The notes beneath the pieces are model-generated. The model saw only the letters and a program-made list of their open reading frames with translations, did no database searches and was not told the origin of the DNA. A DNA stretch of 64,000 nt from Terriglobia bacterium (GTDB lineage: Bacteria > Acidobacteriota > Terriglobia > Bryobacterales > Bryobacteraceae): NCBI GenBank assembly GCA_020073305.1, contig JAIQFK010000026.1, forward strand, positions 40,578-104,577. Reading direction: 5' to 3'. Positions 25,147-37,827 of this stretch are shown one piece after another; position 1 is the first letter of the stretch; the number at the start of each line of letters is the position of its first letter. Both the position numbers and the translations under genes were made by a program.

Positions 25147-26430
25147 ATGTCTTCCCTTGTAATTAAGAACGGTCACGTCGTCGACCCGGCTTCCGGCCGG
25201 GAGGGCCCATCCGACGTACGGATCGAAGACGGCCGCATCCGGGCCGTGGGCAAGAATCTTGACGCAAGCGGAGCCGAAGTGTTCGATGCCACCGGCCTCG
25301 TAGTGACGCCCGGGCTGATCGACATGCACGTGCATCTGCGCGAACCGGGCATCGAGCATTCCGAAACCATTGAGACCGGCGCGCGCGCCGCTGCGGCCGG
25401 CGGATTCACCTCCATCTGCTGCATGCCCAACACGCTGCCCGTGAACGATAATGCCACGGTCACCAGCTACATCATCGAGCGCGCCCGCCAGCATGCCGTG
25501 GTGAACGTCTTCCCCATCGGCGCCATCACCAGAAACAGCGCCGGCGAGGAACTAGCCGCTATCGGTTCCATGAGGAACGCGGGAATCGTGGCCATTTCCG
25601 ACGACGGCCGGCCCGTCATGAATGCGCGCGTCATGCGCCGGGCCATGCAACTGGCCCGATCCTTCGACCTGCCGGTGATCGACCACTGCGAAGACCTCAA
25701 CCTGAGCGCGGGCGGCGACATGCACGAGGGCGCGCAATCGACGCGGCTGGGGCTGCGGGGCATTCCTGCCAGCTCGGAGGACGTGATGGTGGCGCGCGAT
25801 ATTCTGCTGGCGGATTCTACCGGCGCCCGCTTCCATGTGGCCCACATCTCGTCGCGCCATTCGGTCAACATGGTACGGTTTGCGAAAAAGCAAGGCCTCC
25901 CCGTCACCTGCGAGGCCACCCCTCACCACTTCGCGCTCAGCGACGCCGACATCACCGCGTATGACAGTAGTTACAAAATGAAGCCGCCGCTGCGGTCGGA
26001 GTGCGACGTCGCGGCTGTGATCGACGGCATCGTTACGGGAACCGTGGATGCGATTGCCACCGACCACGCACCCCATCCCGGCAGCGAAAAAATGCAGGAG
26101 TTTGAGAAGTGCCCCTTCGGCATCATCGGCCTCGAGACCGCGCTGGCACTCTCGCTGGAAAAGCTCTACCACACGCAAAAGATCTCGTTAATGCGCCTGG
26201 TCGAGTTGTTCACGACGGGTCCCGCGCGCATTCTGGGCCTGAACCGGGGGACCCTCGCCACGGGCGGGCCAGGGGATGTCACCATCTTCGATCCCGAACT
26301 GGAGTGGACCTACGACGTGAACCGGTCTTACTCCAAGAGCAGGAACTCACCTTTCGACGGCTGGCAACTCCGGGGTGGGCCGGTCGCCACCATCGTCGCC
26401 GGTGTCGTCGTATGGCGCCGGGAAACGTAG
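25147..26430 (+). CDS. pyrC: Dihydroorotase
   Basis: The 427-residue class I dihydroorotase has the metal motif 'DMHVHLREPG', 'HCEDLNLSAGG', 'ATDHAPH' and 'CEATPHHF'. It reversibly cyclises carbamoyl aspartate to dihydroorotate. It follows pyrB after 120 bp that hold a G-rich repeat, a gap large enough to allow differential expression. Length and motifs are normal. Confidence 0.96.
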   Translation: MSSLVIKNGHVVDPASGREGPSDVRIEDGRIRAVGKNLDASGAEVFDATGLVVTPGLIDMHVHLREPGIEHSETIETGARAAAAGGFTSICCMPNTLPVNDNATVTSYIIERARQHAVVNVFPIGAITRNSAGEELAAIGSMRNAGIVAISDDGRPVMNARVMRRAMQLARSFDLPVIDHCEDLNLSAGGDMHEGAQSTRLGLRGIPASSEDVMVARDILLADSTGARFHVAHISSRHSVNMVRFAKKQGLPVTCEATPHHFALSDADITAYDSSYKMKPPLRSECDVAAVIDGIVTGTVDAIATDHAPHPGSEKMQEFEKCPFGIIGLETALALSLEKLYHTQKISLMRLVELFTTGPARILGLNRGTLATGGPGDVTIFDPELEWTYDVNRSYSKSRNSPFDGWQLRGGPVATIVAGVVVWRRET

Positions 26431-26448
26431 ACCTTCTGTCAAAACACG

Positions 26449-26994
26449 ATGCCTGAACCACCGGATCTCTTTGAACCACGCATGCCCGAGGTAGATCACC
26501 CCGCCGACATGAACCGGGTTTTCGATCAGGCGCGCAAATCTGCCGATGCCGGGCACGGTGCGGGAGATCCCAGCCGCCAGGTCGTCCTGATCACTCCTGG
26601 CCGTATGCTCATGCTGCAGCCGTGCCCGCCTCCCGGTTCCATGCCAGCCAACGTGGTCACCCAGATTGAACGGCTGGTATCGCCCAAGGTGAAGAGAAAG
26701 ATCGCCGTCATCGCGTACACCGACTTGAAGGCCATAACCAAGGGCCTCGCGAAAGCCATTCCCTTCTTCGGAATGTTGGTGGGAATGGCTTACATCGGGC
26801 ACTGCGTTTGGATTTTCGAGGGCCATCCTTCGGCTTTGGCAGCCGGCTGCAAAGAGGCCGACGTCCTTATCGTGGATAGCGGGATGCTCCCGCATCTGCC
26901 CTCGGGCTGGCAGACTCTCGCCTCGAGTGAAGCGCCTAAGCTCGAAGTTTACATTCACGACCGCACGAACCACTCGCTTCGCAAAGCGAACTGA
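26449..26994 (+). CDS. Conserved hypothetical protein
   Basis: The 181-residue protein has no signal peptide. Its core 'VNVVTQIERLVSPKVKRKIAVIAYTDLKAI'-like region, 'FFGMLVGMAYIGHCVWIFEGHPSALAAGCKEADVLIVDSGML' and 'VYIHDRTNHSLR' suggest an alpha/beta domain that begins after residue 45. The start is 18 bp after pyrC, so it may be the last gene of the pyr operon. I do not recognise the family or see a catalytic motif. Confidence 0.65.
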   Translation: MPEPPDLFEPRMPEVDHPADMNRVFDQARKSADAGHGAGDPSRQVVLITPGRMLMLQPCPPPGSMPANVVTQIERLVSPKVKRKIAVIAYTDLKAITKGLAKAIPFFGMLVGMAYIGHCVWIFEGHPSALAAGCKEADVLIVDSGMLPHLPSGWQTLASSEAPKLEVYIHDRTNHSLRKAN

Positions 26995-27231
26995 GTTCCC
27001 AAGCTATACACGCTGCTCGCCTTTGATTGCGTAAACCGGAGGTAACACCGCACTGCTAATTAAAGATAACTAGTGGAGTATCGAGATAGTACGTTAACAT
27101 GAAGTCGCGAGATAAGTACCACCGTACTAGGGAACTTAGTATGCACGTTTTTCCAGCGCCGGATTGCTTCGTAAACCGGCGAAATCCGCGGCCAGCCCCG
27201 CTCCTATAGACAAGGCTCGGAGCGATTCAAA
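26995..27231 (+). other. 237-bp AT-richer leader with short repeats, no gene seen
   Basis: The region is less G+C-rich than its surroundings. GATTGC followed by GTAAACCGG appears twice (27025-27039 and, with a three-base insert, 27162-27179). In between are several TAGTAC/AGTAC/TAGTA words and a small AGTAC-CACC-GTACT hairpin (about 27114-27129). No known riboswitch core or tRNA could be recognised. It precedes the cupredoxin-kinase operon and may be its control region. Confidence 0.4.
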
Positions 27232-27924
27232 ATGAAGCTTCTACGCCCATCCGTAAGCCTTACCCTCTGCTTAGCTTCGTTCGTGTCATTCAGTGCGGCC
27301 GCCGAGATCAGCGGTAAGATCATCATTGCCAAGCGGCTCACTAAAAAGCAAGTCACCTTGCCAACGTATCAATTCCGCGGGGTATCATCCAAGCTACCGC
27401 CGGATGATTCCGCACCCATCAATGAATACAGCGACATGGTTGTCTTCCTGGAAGGCGAACTGCCCGGCGCCGGCAGCCCCATTCGCGCCGAGCTGATCCA
27501 GCGAAACCAGCGATTCGAGCCGCAACTGCTCGTCATTCCGGTTGGTTCGACGGTATCATTTCCCAACGCGGATCACATCTTTCACAACGTCTTCTCTCTG
27601 TCCGGCGCCAAACAATTTGATCTTGGATACTATCCGGAAGGCCGCACCCGCACGATTCAGTTCGACGAGCCGGGCGTAGTGCAGGTTTACTGCCACCTTC
27701 ATCCGAATATGTATGCTGCAGTCGTCGTGACTCCTAACCCTTGGTACACGCGCCCCGCCGTGGATGGAAGCTTTGCATTAAGTCGCGTTCCCCCGGGGGA
27801 TTACCATCTGGTGGTCTGGCACATGCATGCAGGCTTTTTTCGAAGGGAAGTCCACGTAGAGACGAATAACCCCACGAATGTGGTCGTGGCCATTCCCGAG
27901 CGCGCGCTGGAGCGCCCGCGCTAA
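27232..27924 (+). CDS. Secreted cupredoxin-like protein
   Basis: The 230-residue protein has a signal peptide ('[15 protein letters not shown]') and a plastocyanin-type domain with a complete set of candidate type 1 copper ligands: His118 in 'HIFHNVFS' and Cys154, His157 and Met160 in '[10 protein letters not shown]'. A beta region of the carboxypeptidase-regulatory kind ('[17 protein letters not shown]') closes the protein. It resembles 'methylamine utilisation protein' homologues. The stop overlaps the kinase start by one base (TAATG). It may serve as the periplasmic redox or copper input for that kinase, which is inference. Confidence 0.85.
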   Translation: MKLLRPSVSLTLCLASFVSFSAAAEISGKIIIAKRLTKKQVTLPTYQFRGVSSKLPPDDSAPINEYSDMVVFLEGELPGAGSPIRAELIQRNQRFEPQLLVIPVGSTVSFPNADHIFHNVFSLSGAKQFDLGYYPEGRTRTIQFDEPGVVQVYCHLHPNMYAAVVVTPNPWYTRPAVDGSFALSRVPPGDYHLVVWHMHAGFFRREVHVETNNPTNVVVAIPERALERPR

Positions 27925-29747
27925 TGCGCAAGCTGTCTCTGGCCACGCGAACATTCCTGCTCTCGCTGTTACCCCTATGCCTGGTGATGACCTTCACTTT
28001 CTTTGGTCTCACCATTGTGCTGAAAGAAAGAACTCGTGAAGGACTCAGAAACTACGTTCACGCGTCGGAGTTGCTGCTCGAGAAAGTCAATGAAAGTAAT
28101 GCCCAGCGGACCGCTCAAGCCGCCTCCCTGCTGGCTGAAAATGCCGGGCTGAAGGCATCCATCGGATTGCTCAGGGAGACAGGAGACAATAGCGAGCTCC
28201 GAAGTCAGGCCGAGCGTACCATTGAAGAACAACTGAGGGGATTGCGAGGAGTCATTGGTTACGAGTTCCTGGCAATCTCCGATTCGCAGGATAGAATTAT
28301 TCTGGCTCTGGAGCTTCGGGCAGGAGCGTTGACACGTGTTAGCCCGGCTCTGCCCCTCAACGGCGCCTCATCTCTGCTCGAGGTCAACGGAACGCTCTAC
28401 GAAGTGGCGGCCGCTCCCATCAACCTCAACGACCAGCTTGCCGGTCAGCTTGCCGTCGGCAAGAAATTTGACTTGGCTTTGCTGGATGCGATCGGCGACA
28501 TGGCATTGATGCGTGGGGGAAAGTTGTTGCGCTCCACCCTGGCTCAGCCGTCGCGCCAGGAGATTGAGCAAAAGTTGTCTCGGGAATGCATCGCGCGTCG
28601 CGATGGATGTGAGGCGAAGTTGAACGGCGAGACTTACCTCGTGCTCCCTTTGCAGACAGCTTCATTCGGGAATCAGTACAAGCTGCTGATGTTGTACTCG
28701 CTGGATCACGCGGTGCACAACGTCCTGGCAGGGTTTGCAGGAAAATTTACCATGATCGGCTTCGCTGGCGTCGTGTTGGCTTTGGTGCTCGCCCTGTTGT
28801 CCTCCTGGGCTGTATCGAAGCCGATCCACGACCTGGTCGCCCGATTGAAACAAAGTGAACAGACGGGCCAACTCCCGGCCACCTTGCCGGCCGATTCCCC
28901 CACTCGAGAAGTCAACCTTCTGGCCGAAGCTCTGAACGGCGCCGCGGAATCCGTCCGGCGTTCCTCCGAAGAATTGAAGGCAGCGAAGAACGCGGCCGAA
29001 GCCGCGAATCGGGCCAAGAGCGAGTTCTTGGCCAACATGAGTCACGAAATTCGCACGCCCATGAACGGGGTCATCGGAATGAACGCTCTGTTGCTCGATA
29101 CCGAACTGACCGGGGAGCAGCGCGAATATGCCGAAACCGTGAAGGACTGCTCCGAGTCACTCATGACAATTCTTGCCGACATCCTCGATTTCTCGAAAAT
29201 GGAAGCCGGCAAACTCACTCTGCAGCCGGAAGTTTTCGACCTGCGGAGAACGGTAGAACACATTTCCGTCCTGCTCAAACCCAGGGCTGTGGAAAAGAAT
29301 GTTGAGTTGAGCGTACGCTGCGCGTCTGATGTGCCGCATCAACTCATTGGCGACCGTAAGCGCATCGGTCAGGTGATTACCAACCTGGTATCGAATGCAT
29401 TGAAATTTACAAACAAGGGATATGTGCACATCGGCATCGATGGTGAGGAGCCAACCGATATCGATGTACGCCTTTGCCTTTCGGTTGAGGACACGGGCAT
29501 CGGAGTGCCCGAAGATAAACTGGCTCTGATCTTCGAGAAGTTTGCGCAGGCCGATGGGTCGGTCACGCGCCGGTACGGCGGTACGGGTCTTGGGCTCGCC
29601 ATCTCCAAACAACTCGTGGAGGCGATGGGCGGCACGATGGGCGTGCGCAGCCAGGTGGGAACGGGTTCCACGTTCTGGTTTAAACTCCGGCTGCCGGTCG
29701 CCACTCCAGTGCCGTCCCCCTCCCAGGAACGCTATGCCCATACATAA
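27924..29747 (+). CDS. Membrane sensor histidine kinase
   Basis: The 607-residue protein has a first transmembrane helix (about 12-33), a periplasmic sensor region (about 35-270), a second helix ('[22 protein letters not shown]'-like, about 275-298), HAMP, then HisKA with phospho-acceptor His374 in '[11 protein letters not shown]'. The HATPase part has the N box '[13 protein letters not shown]' and G boxes '[11 protein letters not shown]' and '[11 protein letters not shown]'. No response regulator or receiver domain is encoded nearby, so its partner is elsewhere. It is translationally coupled to the cupredoxin. Confidence 0.92.
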   Translation: MRKLSLATRTFLLSLLPLCLVMTFTFFGLTIVLKERTREGLRNYVHASELLLEKVNESNAQRTAQAASLLAENAGLKASIGLLRETGDNSELRSQAERTIEEQLRGLRGVIGYEFLAISDSQDRIILALELRAGALTRVSPALPLNGASSLLEVNGTLYEVAAAPINLNDQLAGQLAVGKKFDLALLDAIGDMALMRGGKLLRSTLAQPSRQEIEQKLSRECIARRDGCEAKLNGETYLVLPLQTASFGNQYKLLMLYSLDHAVHNVLAGFAGKFTMIGFAGVVLALVLALLSSWAVSKPIHDLVARLKQSEQTGQLPATLPADSPTREVNLLAEALNGAAESVRRSSEELKAAKNAAEAANRAKSEFLANMSHEIRTPMNGVIGMNALLLDTELTGEQREYAETVKDCSESLMTILADILDFSKMEAGKLTLQPEVFDLRRTVEHISVLLKPRAVEKNVELSVRCASDVPHQLIGDRKRIGQVITNLVSNALKFTNKGYVHIGIDGEEPTDIDVRLCLSVEDTGIGVPEDKLALIFEKFAQADGSVTRRYGGTGLGLAISKQLVEAMGGTMGVRSQVGTGSTFWFKLRLPVATPVPSPSQERYAHT

Positions 29748-30969
29748 GATATTTGGGCTATGGGTCGTGCCGCTTCTGTGCATGCGGGCATCTGCGCAAG
29801 AGGCCGATGCGGGCATCACCTTGCCGGTCACCCTCACCGGCGAGGGCCTGTACACTCACCGCCTGCAGTCTGAGGATACGCATGCGAGTCCCGTCACGGG
29901 AGCGTTCCACGCAGTTCTATACCCTGGTCTGAAGTTTGGCCCGCACTGGTTCATATACTCCTCCATCCACCTCAGCTCGACGCCATTCTATTACGGTGAC
30001 GCTTACCAGCCGGACCATGAGTTAGAATCTCGCGTCGTGCAGGCGTTTCTCGGTTACACACAAACGCACGGGACAACCTCGGTGATGATCAAGGCCGGCA
30101 AGCTCGCCTCTGCCTTCGGCTCCTTTCCTCTTCACTATGACGATGCAGACAATCCGTTGCTCGACCAGCCGCTTCCCTACTCGGCATATCTAAGTCTTCA
30201 TGCCAATCAGTTACCCTGCGGTGTAGACGATCTCAGTCAAGAATACACGGGCTCGTTGAATTATCATTGCGGTGGTGCATCAAGCGCCGGCGAGGGACTG
30301 ATGCCTGTCACACTGTACGGGCTGCCTGGGGTCGAAGTCGACTTATCTACGCATAAAATCGATGCGCGATTTCAGTTGACCAACAGTTCACCCGTAAACC
30401 CGCAAAGTCTTTGGTCCGCAAGCCAAGGGGCGCAGTGGACAGCAGGTGCCGGATATACACTGGTTCAGGGATTTCGCGTGGGCGGCTCCGCCTTCCGGGG
30501 TCCATTTCTTGAACACAGTGTAGCCGCCTTCCTGCCTTCCGGCCGCAGCGTGAGAGATTTTCCGGCGACCGGCGCCGGCCTGGACGCGCAGTGGGCGCGG
30601 GGCCGCTGGTCGACCAGTGGTGAATGGCAGTGGTTTCGTTTTGCGTATCCGAACTTCCGCCGGCAGCCGACGACGTCGTTTGCCTACGCCGAAGCCAAAG
30701 CGGTGCTCAATGCCCGCACCTACCTCGCAGTGCGCGCCGGATACCAACAAAACAGCCGCGTCGCGGACCTGCACGAGGTGTCGGATGAAAGTTACGCGCA
30801 GAATGTGCAATCGTACGAATTCGCCGTCGGCGTCCGCCCGAATCGTTGGCAGTTGTTGAAGGTTGGCTACGAGTGGCTGCGCGGCGAAGATATTTCGGGC
30901 ACGCGCGATAATGTCTTCGGAATCCAGTTAGTCACGAGCATCCAGGCGTTGTCCAAAGCTCTGCGCTAA
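29734..30969 (+). CDS. Predicted outer-membrane beta-barrel protein
   Basis: The 411-residue protein starts at ATG 29734, 14 bp inside the kinase 3' end, with AGGAA just upstream. A signal peptide ('[17 protein letters not shown]') is followed by alternating hydrophobic strands with many aromatic residues ('[18 protein letters not shown]', '[17 protein letters not shown]', '[13 protein letters not shown]'), which is porin-like. Two cysteines ('LPCGVDD', 'YHCGG') could form a loop disulfide. Its coupling to a cupredoxin and a kinase suggests a metal or solute channel under that sensor, which is inferred. Confidence 0.75.
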   Translation: MPIHKIFGLWVVPLLCMRASAQEADAGITLPVTLTGEGLYTHRLQSEDTHASPVTGAFHAVLYPGLKFGPHWFIYSSIHLSSTPFYYGDAYQPDHELESRVVQAFLGYTQTHGTTSVMIKAGKLASAFGSFPLHYDDADNPLLDQPLPYSAYLSLHANQLPCGVDDLSQEYTGSLNYHCGGASSAGEGLMPVTLYGLPGVEVDLSTHKIDARFQLTNSSPVNPQSLWSASQGAQWTAGAGYTLVQGFRVGGSAFRGPFLEHSVAAFLPSGRSVRDFPATGAGLDAQWARGRWSTSGEWQWFRFAYPNFRRQPTTSFAYAEAKAVLNARTYLAVRAGYQQNSRVADLHEVSDESYAQNVQSYEFAVGVRPNRWQLLKVGYEWLRGEDISGTRDNVFGIQLVTSIQALSKALR

Positions 30970-31184
30970 ACACAAACGCCCGACCTACTGTCTCCTGACT
31001 TCATTCATATTGACGGGCCTTACCACTAACCCAAAGAAACTCCAGGTTGTATGCAGAGCAGAGCAAAACCCGGGACCTTCACTATTTGCAGCAAAGATCT
31101 AATACTGCTTTGCCAAGCGCGGCAGTCACTTCAGTGTAGTCCCGTCCCCAGTAAGCCGCGGGAACGGTCTCCTTCCAAACGCGC
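30970..31184. other. Intergenic region between barrel gene and rRNA operon
   Basis: No gene seen. It contains the outermost copy (31003-31061) of the 23S 3' flank repeat and a unique 70-bp stretch (31062-31131), then the start of the duplicated terminator block. Confidence 0.6.
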
Positions 31185-31215
31185 AAAAGCCCGAGCCTTG
31201 TGGGCTCGGGCTTTT
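31185..31215 (-). terminator. Terminator of the outer 5S copy (bidirectional type)
   Basis: AAAAGCCCGAGCC (31185-31197) pairs with GGCTCGGGCTTTT (31203-31215), giving a 13-bp stem with A and T flanks on both sides. It can stop the rRNA operon on the minus strand and also the convergent barrel gene on the plus strand. Confidence 0.85.
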
Positions 31216-31222
31216 GATATAA

Positions 31223-31362
31223 CCGGGCAACTTCCTACTCTCCCACACACTTGCGCGTGCAGTACCATCGGGGCTGAGGGGCTTAACTGCCGCCTGTCCG
31301 TGCCTTGCCTTTCGGATGTTCGGGATGGGAACGGGTGGCTCCCCCTCGCTAGGGTCACCCAG
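31223..31362 (-). pseudogene. Second 5S rRNA copy with a 24-nt insertion
   Basis: The sequence matches the intact 5S at 31541-31657 almost base for base, including both helix I strands (CCGGGCAAC 31223-31231 and GTCACCCAG 31354-31362), but has 24 extra bases at 31293-31316. The insertion falls after nucleotide 46 of the RNA, inside the conserved loop C 'CCGAACACGG'. The copy probably cannot form a normal 5S rRNA unless the insert is tolerated as an extra arm or removed. Confidence 0.8.
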
Positions 31363-31502
31363 AACTTCTGTACGGGCGAGCATGCCTCGCCCCTTCATTG
31401 AATATTGACGGGCCTTACCACTAACCCAAAGAACTCCAGGTTGTATGCAGAGCAGTGTAGTCCCGTCCCCAGTGAGCCGCGGGAACGGTCCTTCCAAACA
31501 GC

Positions 31503-31533
31503 AAAAGCCCGAGCCTTATGGGCTCGGGCTTTT
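31503..31533 (-). terminator. Terminator of the intact 5S rRNA
   Basis: AAAAGCCCGAGCC (31503-31515) and GGCTCGGGCTTTT (31521-31533) form a 13-bp stem with a 5-base loop directly after the 5S 3' end. If it works efficiently, little RNA would reach the outer 5S copy. Confidence 0.88.
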
Positions 31534-31540
31534 GATATAA

Positions 31541-31657
31541 CCGGGCAACTTCCTACTCTCCCACACACTTGCGCGTGCAGTACCATCGGGGCTGAGGGGC
31601 TTAACTGCCGTGTTCGGGATGGGAACGGGTGGGTCCCCCTCGCTAGGGTCACCCAGA
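31541..31657 (-). rRNA. 5S ribosomal RNA
   Basis: About 117 nt. Helix I is formed by CTGGGTGAC (5' end) and GTTGCCCGG (3' end). The conserved CCCATCCCGAACACGG loop C region and GATGGTACTGC are present. It lies downstream of the 23S in the usual order. Confidence 0.93.
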
Positions 31658-31704
31658 ACTTGTTCGAAGCCGCTTCCTTAGGGTCGCGGTTCGCAAACTT
31701 CGTA

Positions 31705-31740
31705 TTGAATATTGACGGGACTTACCACTCGCAAAGAACT
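31705..31740 (-). other. 23S 3' processing-stem strand
   Basis: TTGAATATTGACGGG (31705-31719) is perfectly complementary to 34764-34778 upstream of the 23S, and CGCAAAGAA (31730-31738) to 34731-34739. Together they form the long stem expected to be cut by RNase III to release pre-23S. Confidence 0.8.
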
Positions 31741-31767
31741 CCACGTTGTATGCAGAGTAAATTTTAT

Positions 31768-34704
<2,937 letters not shown>

Positions 34705-34763
34705 AAAATCTACTCTGAACACAAAGTGAATTCTTTGCGCTTTGCATTTACTTGTAGTAAATG

Positions 34764-34791
34764 CCCGTCAATATTCAATTGTCAAAGATCA
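34764..34791 (-). promoter_or_regulatory. 23S 5' processing stem and boxA-like element
   Basis: The minus strand reads TGATCTTTGACAATTGAATATTGACGGG. The first part (34781-34791) resembles the rRNA antitermination boxA (TCTTTGA core) and the second (34764-34778) is the 5' strand of the 23S processing stem. Confidence 0.65.
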
Positions 34792-34801
34792 CAAACACCG
34801 A

Positions 34802-34867
34802 GGTGCTAGGTGTTAGGTTCTAGGTGTTAGAAGTTACCTAACACCTGGCACCTAATACCTGGAACCT
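34802..34867. repeat. Period-7 hairpin repeat in the rRNA spacer
   Basis: The left arm is made of seven-base words AGGTGCT, AGGTGTT, AGGTTCT, AGGTGTT. The right arm (CCTAACACCTGGCACC...) carries their reverse complement. The predicted imperfect stem is about 28 bp, between tRNA-Ile and 23S. Confidence 0.85.
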
Positions 34868-34872
34868 GCTTC

Positions 34873-34949
34873 TGGTGGGCCTGGGTAGAGTTGAACTACC
34901 GACCTCACCCTTATCAGGGGTGCGCTCTAGCCACCTGAGCTACAGGCCC
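34873..34949 (-). tRNA. tRNA-Ile (GAT anticodon)
   Basis: A 77-nt gene with encoded CCA. The 5' GGGCCTGTAGCTCAGGTGGC, the anticodon loop CTGATAA giving GAT, and the T arm GGTTCAACTC variant fit tRNA-Ile. It is in the standard 16S-23S spacer position. Confidence 0.95.
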
Positions 34950-34971
34950 GCTTACCGCCTACAACCACTTC

Positions 34972-35047
34972 TGGTGGAGCTGGTCGGGATCGAACCGGCG
35001 ACCTCCTGAATGCAAATCAGGCGCTCTCCCAGCTGAGCTACAGCCCC
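34972..35047 (-). tRNA. tRNA-Ala (TGC anticodon)
   Basis: A 76-nt gene with encoded CCA. GGGGCTGTAGCTCAGCTGGG at the 5' end, anticodon loop TTTGCAT giving TGC, T arm GGTTCGATCCC. It lies between 16S and tRNA-Ile, as in many bacterial rRNA operons. Confidence 0.96.
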
Positions 35048-35228
35048 CGAAAATCTTCCGAGGCCGATTGGACGCAAGGACCGCGAAGACCTGCCTCGCA
35101 GCCACTTACTAGAACTTCAGAACTCCTACAGAGATTAACCGAAACGGGATTCCGCAATCCTGCGACTGCGGTTTGGAGTGGAACGGCTGCCAGCGTGTAC
35201 ATGATCGCTGACTCCACCCACGTTCTCT

Positions 35229-36736
<1,508 letters not shown>

Positions 36737-36805
36737 AGTTGTGAGAATTATCGCTCCGGTTTTGACTCAGAGTTCTGACGAAGTTCTAATATTTGCGTCC
36801 AACCA

Positions 36806-36820
36806 GATTTTCAAAGATCT
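36806..36820 (-). promoter_or_regulatory. boxA-like antitermination element before 16S
   Basis: The minus strand reads AGATCTTTGAAAATC, close to the bacterial rRNA boxA core TCTTTGAAAA. A related TCTTTGACAA lies before the 23S, which supports a NusB/S10 antitermination role. Confidence 0.6.
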
Positions 36821-37045
36821 GTGTGGCCACGCACCGACATCTTGCGATACCGGCGGCACCACAGGCCTCGAAACTTGTTTCGGCTGGTCAACCCCGCAAA
36901 CTGGCAAGGCTTCAAAGCGTCCAACGACGCAAAACCAACCGATTAAAATTTAGAAATCTTGAAAGAACTACCAGGAAGGCCGTATTCCGCCCGACGCGAT
37001 GGCCGCGCCAGGTTTTGTTACCTTTCCTTACTAGGATCTCTTGGT

Positions 37046-37074
37046 ACTATAGCACCCTTGCCGCGCCCGGGCAA
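37046..37074 (-). promoter_or_regulatory. rRNA promoter P2
   Basis: Minus strand TTGCCC (37069-37074), 17-bp spacer, TATAGT (37046-37051). A G+C-rich stretch lies in the spacer and AT-rich sequence lies just upstream. Confidence 0.7.
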
Positions 37075-37125
37075 CCCCAAACACTCCCCGGGCCCTGCAA
37101 GATCCAAATTTTTGCGGCACTGGAG

Positions 37126-37154
37126 AGAATAGCAAATACAACCGCCGAGTGCAA
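37126..37154 (-). promoter_or_regulatory. rRNA promoter P1
   Basis: Minus strand TTGCAC (37149-37154), 17-bp spacer, TATTCT (37126-37131). An A/T tract (AAAAAAAAAG on the minus strand, about 37179-37188) upstream could act as an UP element, as is common at rRNA promoters. Confidence 0.65.
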
Positions 37155-37188
37155 CACCATTGTCACAAAATCGGTAACCCTTTTTTTT

Positions 37189-37569
37189 TCAATCAACAAC
37201 GGTTAGAGCCACGCTATGAAACCCGGCGCCTTTTGTGATATCGATCACGTCGGCAATTTTCCGGAACTCGAGATCTTTCTCCCCCCGCACAAAAATCACA
37301 CCATCGCTGTGAACGCGAAATATTTGTGCCAGCCGGTCCGGCAACGCGGATAGATCGACGCGCTCGACGTTGATACGCACGGCGCTGCCTTTGCCAACGG
37401 TAATCACGATATCGTGCAGCCGAGGTTGCTGGTCTTCCCGGCCCGGTGGAGGCGGCTGCGGAACCAGCGTGGGCAGACCCGTCGAAGTGAGCGGAGTGAT
37501 CACCATGAAAATGATGATGAGCACCAGCAGTACATCGATCATCGGCGTAATGTTGATCTCTGCTTGCAT
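37189..37569 (-). CDS. exbD: ExbD/TolR-family transport energiser subunit
   Basis: The 126-residue inner-membrane protein has the ExbD signature 'INITPMIDVLLVLIIIFMVITPL', with the essential membrane aspartate in 'MIDVLL', and a periplasmic domain ending 'DITKGAGFHSVALTVVD'. ExbD works with ExbB to drive TonB-dependent uptake by the proton gradient. An in-frame stop just upstream shows that the very short N-terminus is real. No exbB or tonB lies nearby, so it is an orphan, directly upstream of and co-directional with the rRNA operon. Confidence 0.88.
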   Translation of the reverse strand: MQAEINITPMIDVLLVLIIIFMVITPLTSTGLPTLVPQPPPPGREDQQPRLHDIVITVGKGSAVRINVERVDLSALPDRLAQIFRVHSDGVIFVRGEKDLEFRKIADVIDITKGAGFHSVALTVVD

Positions 37570-37827
37570 GCTTCATTCGACATGCGAAACGGCACAGAAG
37601 TTCCTCTACCCCCTTGCGCCCCGCGCCAATGCTCATTAAACTGGTGAGGCCTTTTTTTACCATCCTGGACCGGCAACGGCTGCTTGCTCGATCGCTCCCG
37701 GCAGCCGACCGGTTGGTTCCGGCTGGAGGTTCCGGCCAATTGGCGCTAGTGGCTTATCGGCCGGCTGGCGCGTGGGCCCTTGGCATCATAGCCGCTTTAC
37801 TGAGCGGCCTGGACAAGGAGGGTTGGG
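37570..37827. other. Divergent intergenic region, no gene seen
   Basis: 258 bp between exbD and the oxidoreductase genes. It contains repeated GGCCGG/GGTTCC words but no clear promoter or coding signal. An AAGGAGGG ribosome binding site at its right end serves the gene at 37828. Confidence 0.5.

Larger units (their letters stand above)
31132..31719. repeat. Tandem duplication of 5S-terminator unit
   Basis: A unit of about 320 bp is present twice: first at about 31132-31451, then at about 31452-31719. It contains the terminator, the 5S gene and the 23S 3' processing-stem strand. The boundary word ATTGACGGGCCTTACCACT appears at 31009, 31404 and (slightly changed) 31711. These copies probably mediated the duplication. 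Confidence 0.75.
36737..37188 (-). other. rRNA operon leader region, no protein gene seen
   Basis: The 452 bp between exbD and 16S hold two promoters (37126-37154 and 37046-37074) and a boxA-like element at 36806-36820. Reading frames on the plus strand here have no coding character. Confidence 0.7.

Noticed and set aside
31374..31392. GGGCGAG-CATGC-CTCGCCC hairpin between the 5S copies as a terminator
   Set aside because: It is a good stem but has no T run on either strand; probably a spacer structure.
36793..37206. Plus-strand reading frame of 137 codons in the rRNA leader
   Set aside because: It lies opposite the rRNA promoters, has no protein-like composition and overlaps the exbD end; treated as a shadow.
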